Shown here: piece after piece, positions 58,722 to 64,000 of the stretch
Position numbering within the stretch: the stretch's first letter is position 1
Layout: each line of letters begins with the position of its first letter
NCBI GenBank assembly: GCA_020091685.1
Contig: CM034601.1
Location: 8,620,419-8,684,418, forward strand
Length of the DNA: 64,000 nt
Direction: 5' to 3'
From: Lutjanus erythropterus
Taxonomy: Eukaryota > Chordata > Actinopteri > Lutjaniformes > Lutjanidae
Translations under genes and position numbers: made by a program
The notes under the pieces: generated by a model
What the model was told of the DNA's origin: nothing
The model's input: only the letters and a program-made list of their open reading frames with translations
The model's database searches: none

Positions 58722-61654
58722 CAGATGCCTCTCTCCAGCTCCTCCAGACTCGCTGTCGAATACAGAGATCTTATAACAGCATAAAAATGGACAGAAAAAA
58801 AGTCTGCAAGAAAATACTCCTAAGCACTGAATAATACTTCTCACTGCAATGTATTATTAATGAAACAAATATGAGAAAGGGTTAGGGTTAGGATAGAAAT
58901 CTACTTGCCCAAATCCATTGTTGCTTGTCCCTATACCACAATTGTCATGTTTAATCTTTCTTTAAGTACATTAATCAGAACAAGGACACAGATATCATAG
59001 ATGCAAAGCAAGAAACATTCTTACGTATTGAAAATCGTGTGACAGTCCCCTCCTTCTGTCTGGGATGGACCCGTTAACTGTGAAACAGTGTTTAATTCTT
59101 TGTTTTTTTACCCTTTGCTTGATTGGGCAAGTCAGTTTCTAGATTTACTTGCCCAACACTGCATTTTACCTCCTTTACAAATCCTTGTTGCTGAGCCCTG
59201 CAAAGATGACTGGAGAAATTAATACATAATGTGTTGTTATGAATAAGTCATTTATTCAACACACATAAAAAAAAAAAATCAGCAACTAGTTTCGCAGAGT
59301 TTTATCATTGTTTTTAATGAATGGTGGAATGAAGGGATCAGTTTGTGAGTGATGAACGCAAGCGTCGTTCATTCCTGAGAGAGGTGATGATGTTCCCATC
59401 GTCAGCTGGTAAAAGTCTGAGGCAGACTCCTGCAGAGAAAGACAAAGAGTAAATGTGGACAGAAGTGTTGAAAAAATTTTCACCTCCTTTTCTCATGCAA
59501 GGTTGCTTTCCGAGTTCCCAGTTGGAAAGTTCAAGTTTGCTTTCTGCTGTAATGTAGAATGTTCTCAAATTGTTGTAAACAGTTGTTAATAACTATAGAT
59601 ATGAGTTATCCTGCCCTTTCAAGCTGATACTAAAACATGAGTATCGGACACTATTTATGTCAATGCATAAACTCCAGTCCCTGGTAGGAAGAGGTTTTAC
59701 TTAAAGTTCATTTTAATATCTCTTTAATCTGAACTTGTGAACTTGCACAACATTGCTTACAGTAAATCACCATTAAATAACTGTCTTTTTAAACCTGTAT
59801 AAAAGATAGCAAAAGGGAGTCAAAGGTATTTTAAGTGCACTATAAGCATCAGCTGATGACTTGGCAGCTGTTGTAAAACTACTTACATTTCAGTCTGATA
59901 ATGCACCCAAAGGTAATAAATTATCTCAAAATAATCTTGTTAGGGCTGCTCTAAAACTTCTCTCCTGCACACAACTTTACCCATTACGCTTTGATAGTCT
60001 GAGCTGGGTAATCGTGTATAAAGAGAGGCTCGGATTAAGGTATGGCTGACCTTTACAGTGATAAATAGCCTGTCCCTGTGCAGCTATTTGATTACGTTAG
60101 CCGAGTAAGAGAGTCGCACAAATATTTTACTTGCTGTTGCTTTGAAAATCTGGTGCATCTTTTCGAGTTGTGGGTGCAAGGGAGTGGGAAATGATGGGGG
60201 GTAATGTTAGTATGTTTTGTTGTGTTATTTAGGCTTTTTGAGGGACTGATTCGCTTTCCCCCTCCTCCTCCCCTCCTGTACCCCCTTATCACAGAGGACC
60301 ACAATGAAAATACGCCTTCAGTCTTTTGCTTTTATTTCTGCTAATCTGTTTTTAACGTGCACAGAGCCTGAGGCGGTCTTGCACATAATGTTTATTAGAT
60401 TGACAAATAAATCCACTCCGCTCAATAAGGACGACTGGTAAAGTAGCCTACAATAAAAATAAATGAGCAACTTTACCCAAATCAACTGCGCACTAATTGT
60501 GGTGGCCTCAGAAATCCCACAGAGGTCCCGTCTAATTACAGAAGTCAACGCTTCTTTTTTCTCCTTAAACAAAAGAAGCAGGAATCATATGGTTTTTATC
60601 ACTTCCTGGAATCTTAATGCCTTTGTAAGCTGGGCTTTAAATCCAAAGCTGGTGGATATTGACTTCCTCCTCTAATCTGTTCTCTAATGAAACCAGGGTC
60701 TCTTTCAATGGATTCACCCAGAATATTTTTGAGGTTTTGTTTTGTTTTTTGTTTTTTTTTCACTCCAAGCAACACTCCCATGATTCATCACGTACAGTAT
60801 CTAGCAACACCCTTCAGGCCTTCTTGATGTAACTGCCTCTCGGCTGGGAAAAATGTGTGACAGGCTCTGAAATGGGTTCGAGTGGTAAATTGAATTAAAG
60901 TAGGATGCAGAATGCGCCAGAATGGCAGGTGTACAGCAGTCTCTGTGTGGACAGCCTCGATTGGCAGCATCTGTGACAGCCAGCGCCGCTCGTTCTGGCT
61001 GCCGCTCCACGCTAAGTGCCTACAGTCAACATCTCTGTGTGTATGAGATCAGCGTCACCAAAAAATTAAATCACTGGACGGCCGGACGGCGCGAGCCAGG
61101 CACACACTTACAATAATAATTGACTTTTTAAAAAGCTATACCGAACAACATCCCAACACAAGCACTACAAGCTGCACAGTCAACAAGTTAGCAAAAAGTC
61201 CATTCATTTCATATTAATCGTCGGATGAACTCAGCCAGGGCCTTCACAGTCAACAACCCTGTCAGCAGAGGGCAGGACGCAGCTATGATGTGACTTTTTC
61301 AGTAGTTGTATGGTGCAAATTAAAAATGAACAGTTGACTTCTGCCACTCAAAGCGTATTAGATTGCTGCAAAATTAATTTGATAGAGTGCTGATTGTACG
61401 CTTGTTTTTATCATTAGCCTGGTTCCAAGTCTCTCGGTCACTGCCCAGATAACCAGCAACCTTTTCAGTGATGCAAATAAGCCTCGAGTTGTGCTGATGG
61501 CAGCTGAAAAACTACCAACCAATCAGGAGTCTTGTGAGCAAAAGGAATAGTGATGTCATCATCCTGTGCTGGAGCCATAAGAATATCCATAAATAAATAG
61601 CAACACAAAGTTTGCAAATGGTCAAGAATAGCTACAAGCGTGGACAAGAATGAC
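58722..61654. other. Non-coding stretch with low-copy-looking parts
   Basis: A two-unit telomere-like GGGTTAGGGTTAGG is at 58879-58892. CTTGCCCAA at 58907 and 59150 and TTGGGCAAGT at 59124-59133 are inverted copies of one word within ~250 bases and may be part of an old element. Bases 60290-61120 have few repeats and many TAATTA-like words and could hold conserved regulatory sequence, which cannot be tested here. T-run near 60752. Confidence 0.45.
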
Positions 61655-62290
61655 ACAGTTCTATATACAACCTTTAAGGGTTCTATAGCTTGATATGTGA
61701 TTGGCACCGTGTTGTATATAGAACCAAAAATGGCTCTACAGAACATACTTGCCAACCCTCCCGAGACTTCTCTCCGGGATCATTGTTTGTCTGTACTTCT
61801 CGCAATTTCTGACAAATTTTTAATCCTTTTTTTTTTCCTCTTTTCATTATCACAACCTGTTTTTGACAATTTTTAAGCCCCATACGATTCTAAAAGTTTA
61901 CAGTTTCTGTCTGAACGACAACACAGCTGCACCAAACCAGATTTTCTTTGAAGTTTCCCAAGGACAGTAATTTTCACTTAGGGGCAGAGGCAAAAAACTA
62001 AATGAATGAAAGAAAAGTGATGAATACTAGTTCATGCCAGAGATTTACTCAAGTTCCTGTTAGAGGGGCAAATTATTCTGTATTCTTTCCTAAAAAATTA
62101 AAGATAAATCAATGCTCCTCCAATGTACTTTTGATGTTTTACTTTGTTATTTTCTTTAAAAGTCATCAGAAAACAGGAAGCAGCCTTTGAATGTCAGATT
62201 TTTTGGTATCAAAATCCTCCCTATTATAGTCTCAAGGTTGGCAAGTGTGATAAAGAACCTTTTAAAAGAACCTTTTAAAGGTTCCATCAA
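61655..62290. mobile_element. Older GGTTCTATA/GAACCTTTT element, split by a later insertion
   Basis: The left part has GTTCTATATACAAC (61658-61671) and its exact reverse complement (61711-61724), then AACCAAAAATGGCTCTACAGAA. The right part resumes with AAAGAACCTTTTAAAAGAACC (62252 on). Removing 61744-62249 brings together sequence of one style (GGTTCT/AGAACC words). It may be a relative of the hairpin-unit elements but lacks their 55-bp units. Confidence 0.65.
61744..62249. mobile_element. hAT-like MITE nested in the previous element
   Basis: It begins CATACTTGCCAACCCTCCCGAGAC and ends GTCTCAAGGTTGGCAAGTGTG; the outer 14 bases are inverted repeats with one mismatch at the end region and one inside. 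Flanking 8-mers CTACAGAA (61736-61743) and ATAAAGAA (62250-62257) agree at 6 of 8, which fits an 8-bp hAT duplication. The interior is AT-rich without coding potential. Confidence 0.82.
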
Positions 62291-63439
62291 TATCCTAAAC
62301 CTTTTATTAGCTTTTTGTTTGTTTGTTTGTTTCTGCAGAATGACCATGATAAGTTAATTTAACTGCTAAAGCCCTTTGCCACTACAAATGTATTATTAAT
62401 TGAAGAAAAAAAGAGATAAAATGTGTCAAATGGATTGTAGTGATCATCAAAAAGTAGTTGCACTACATAAAAACATTACTACACATAATATTAACATCAC
62501 AAAACATGGCTATTACAGTGACAAAACATCCAATGCAAACAATAATTGAAATTTATAAGCAACAGCACATGGAAAATAAAGACACAATTTAAATTTCGGG
62601 TAAGATTTTAAATAATTCAAATTAACATTAAAATAACAAAAACAAAAGAACAACTTACAGCAATAACAGCTCTCACTTCTCATGCTAAATACTCAAACTC
62701 AATTGTATGACAGGCTAACATGCATAAGTACCACAGTAAACATCAGTCCATGGTCATAAATCTATAGCACCATAAGTCTGGTGAGTACATTCAACACACG
62801 TGTGCTCCAGCTCCCCCCGAAACTTGTTAAAACCTTTTACAACCCAAAAGGCCCATTAAGACTCTATAAAAACTACACTAAAACACGTTTCAACCCTTTT
62901 CATGACACAACATGCCCTGAAGATCTTTGCTCTTCTACTCGCTTCTACACCTGAATAAGTTTAAACTATTAAAAAGATAAGATGAGACCACTCCATAGAT
63001 TTAATAAAAGCTTACGTATGATACATTCGCATTGGAGGACCATCAACAAAGCTGATATCAGTGTGAACATCAGTTACAATAATGTGTATTTGGGCTGACA
63101 CAGTTTGTGTTTGTGTGTGTCTTTATCTTGGATGACAAAAGAAAGTGAGAAACAATGTGTGAGAGCTTTGTGAAGAAAAGACAGATGTCTGTCGTAAAGG
63201 CTGAGTCAACTGCAGGAACTGTTAGAGAAATTCATTTATTTGGATGTCTCTGTCTTCCTCCTGCTTTGGTTTTTCTGCACCAAATGAATCATCGGGCTGT
63301 TATTTAAATATTATTTGCTGTATCAGTTTACATTGTGTTAAGAGTTGATCCTGACTCAGTGCAGGACTACATGTATAACTCTTTGAGGCTTGCTTTGTGA
63401 TAGTGGGCTATAATTAACTTTGACTAGACTTGACTTGAT
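62291..63439. other. Non-coding AT-rich stretch
   Basis: A GTTTGTTTGTTTG run lies near 62318-62331 and a GTTTGTGTTTGTGTGTGT run near 63105. No gene. Confidence 0.55.
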
Positions 63440-63601
63440 ATCCTAACTGACTTAACTGACTGACTAATGCTAGCTAACTAGCTAGCTAATGATTTATGTA
63501 CATTAGCTACCTAGTTAGCTAGCATTTTGCCAAACTAGCTATGAAACCAGCCAGCTAATGATTGATATAGATTAGATAGCTAGTTAGCTAGTAGTACTGC
63601 C
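63440..63601. repeat. CTAGCTAA-rich palindromic direct repeats
   Basis: Two ~50-base blocks about 70 bases apart, (63481-63524, 63549-63589), each read GC(T/C)AGCTAATGATT(T/G)AT and then TAGTTAGCTAG. In the first, TAGCTAATG (63483-63491) and CATTAGCTA (63501-63509) form a perfect 9-bp inverted repeat. CTGACT(T)AACTGACTGACTAATGC precedes them. Confidence 0.8.
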
Positions 63602-64000
63602 ATTGGTCGCTTGCTTCAAGTGGCATTATGGCGTTTGCCATCTGTGTTTTCAAAGTACCTGGGAAACAAGAACAACCTCCTAGTTGCAACGTACACACTG
63701 AAAACAACATATTTTTGCCTGTGGTGCTAAAGGTACAAACAGCTAACAGCTGTTACCATTTCTTTAGCAGAGAAGTAGTCATTTTAATAGCAGAGCTCAC
63801 TTCCCGCAAATGTTCCGCCTCAACATTATTTTGCAGCAGCACCGTCCCTAGCACCACCCACGACATTTCTGATTGGTTTAAAGAAACAAGCGGGGTGTTT
63901 TTTTCCCCCCTAAAGCAGAATGTATATTCGTGGAGCCAGACCTTTCTCCAGTGCTGAGTGCTGTGGAGAGGTTTGGCTGTGCAAGACTAGCACAACATTA
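63602..64000. other. Probable dispersed repeat piece at the window end
   Basis: TTTTTTTCCCCCCTAAAGCAGAA, GTGGAGCCAGACCTTTCTCC and GTGGAGAGGTTTGGCTGTGC form an inverted AGACCTTTCTCC / GGAGAGGTTTGGCT pair near the end (63938-63976). This is a phrase I associate with fish repeats. The 109-codon frame at 63628-63957 is not a recognised protein. Confidence 0.4.

Overview
The window looks like non-coding nuclear DNA of a ray-finned (teleost) fish. It is AT-rich and full of stops in all frames. It holds many CA/TG microsatellites, truncated LINE 3' ends of the L2/Rex/CR1 type common in fish, a tRNA-headed SINE-like repeat ending in (AAG)n, and several short terminal-inverted-repeat elements with hAT-like ends. 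I found no host protein-coding exon, rRNA, true tRNA gene, microRNA or CRISPR array I could defend. It could be a gene desert or part of a very large intron; the sequence does not decide which. Almost all open frames are short and chance-like or are translations of repeats.

Layout. Four copies of one element family built from ~55-bp GGTTCT/AGAACC hairpin units lie at 1-716 and 12517-13367 (one orientation) and 22999-23800 and 50650-51238 (the other); their ends share a motif ACTCTTAGAAAT/ATTTCTAAGAGT. LINE remnants lie at 16040-16480 (+), 19235-19990 (-), 38165-39130 (+) and 42040-43060 (-); the last still shows the reverse transcriptase GVPQGS and YADD motifs. Short inverted-repeat elements lie at 28820-29408, 30086-30437, 52143-52447, 53472-53670 and 61744-62249, the last nested in an older element. 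An interstitial telomeric (CCCTAA) tract at 34604-34633 sits between perfect 10-bp inverted repeats.

The most unusual architecture is at 44328-45898. There a ~1 kb insertion with a tRNA-like head and an (AAG)n tail is exactly bracketed by two ~280-bp direct repeats of the surrounding sequence. A similar layout, ~180-bp direct repeats around a dispersed repeat, occurs at 35775-36600. Other notable sequence is a palindromic CACAAG/CTTGTG tract (46484-46650), a ~500-bp strand-asymmetric AAGACAAAAA tract (56860-57360), GCTAGC-rich palindromic repeats (63440-63601) and one unexplained 246-codon open frame (56043-56783, minus).

There is no operon or pathway here. What can be read is a history of transposon insertion, truncation, nesting and local duplication. 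Family names for repeats rest on recognition of ends and protein motifs, not on a database search.
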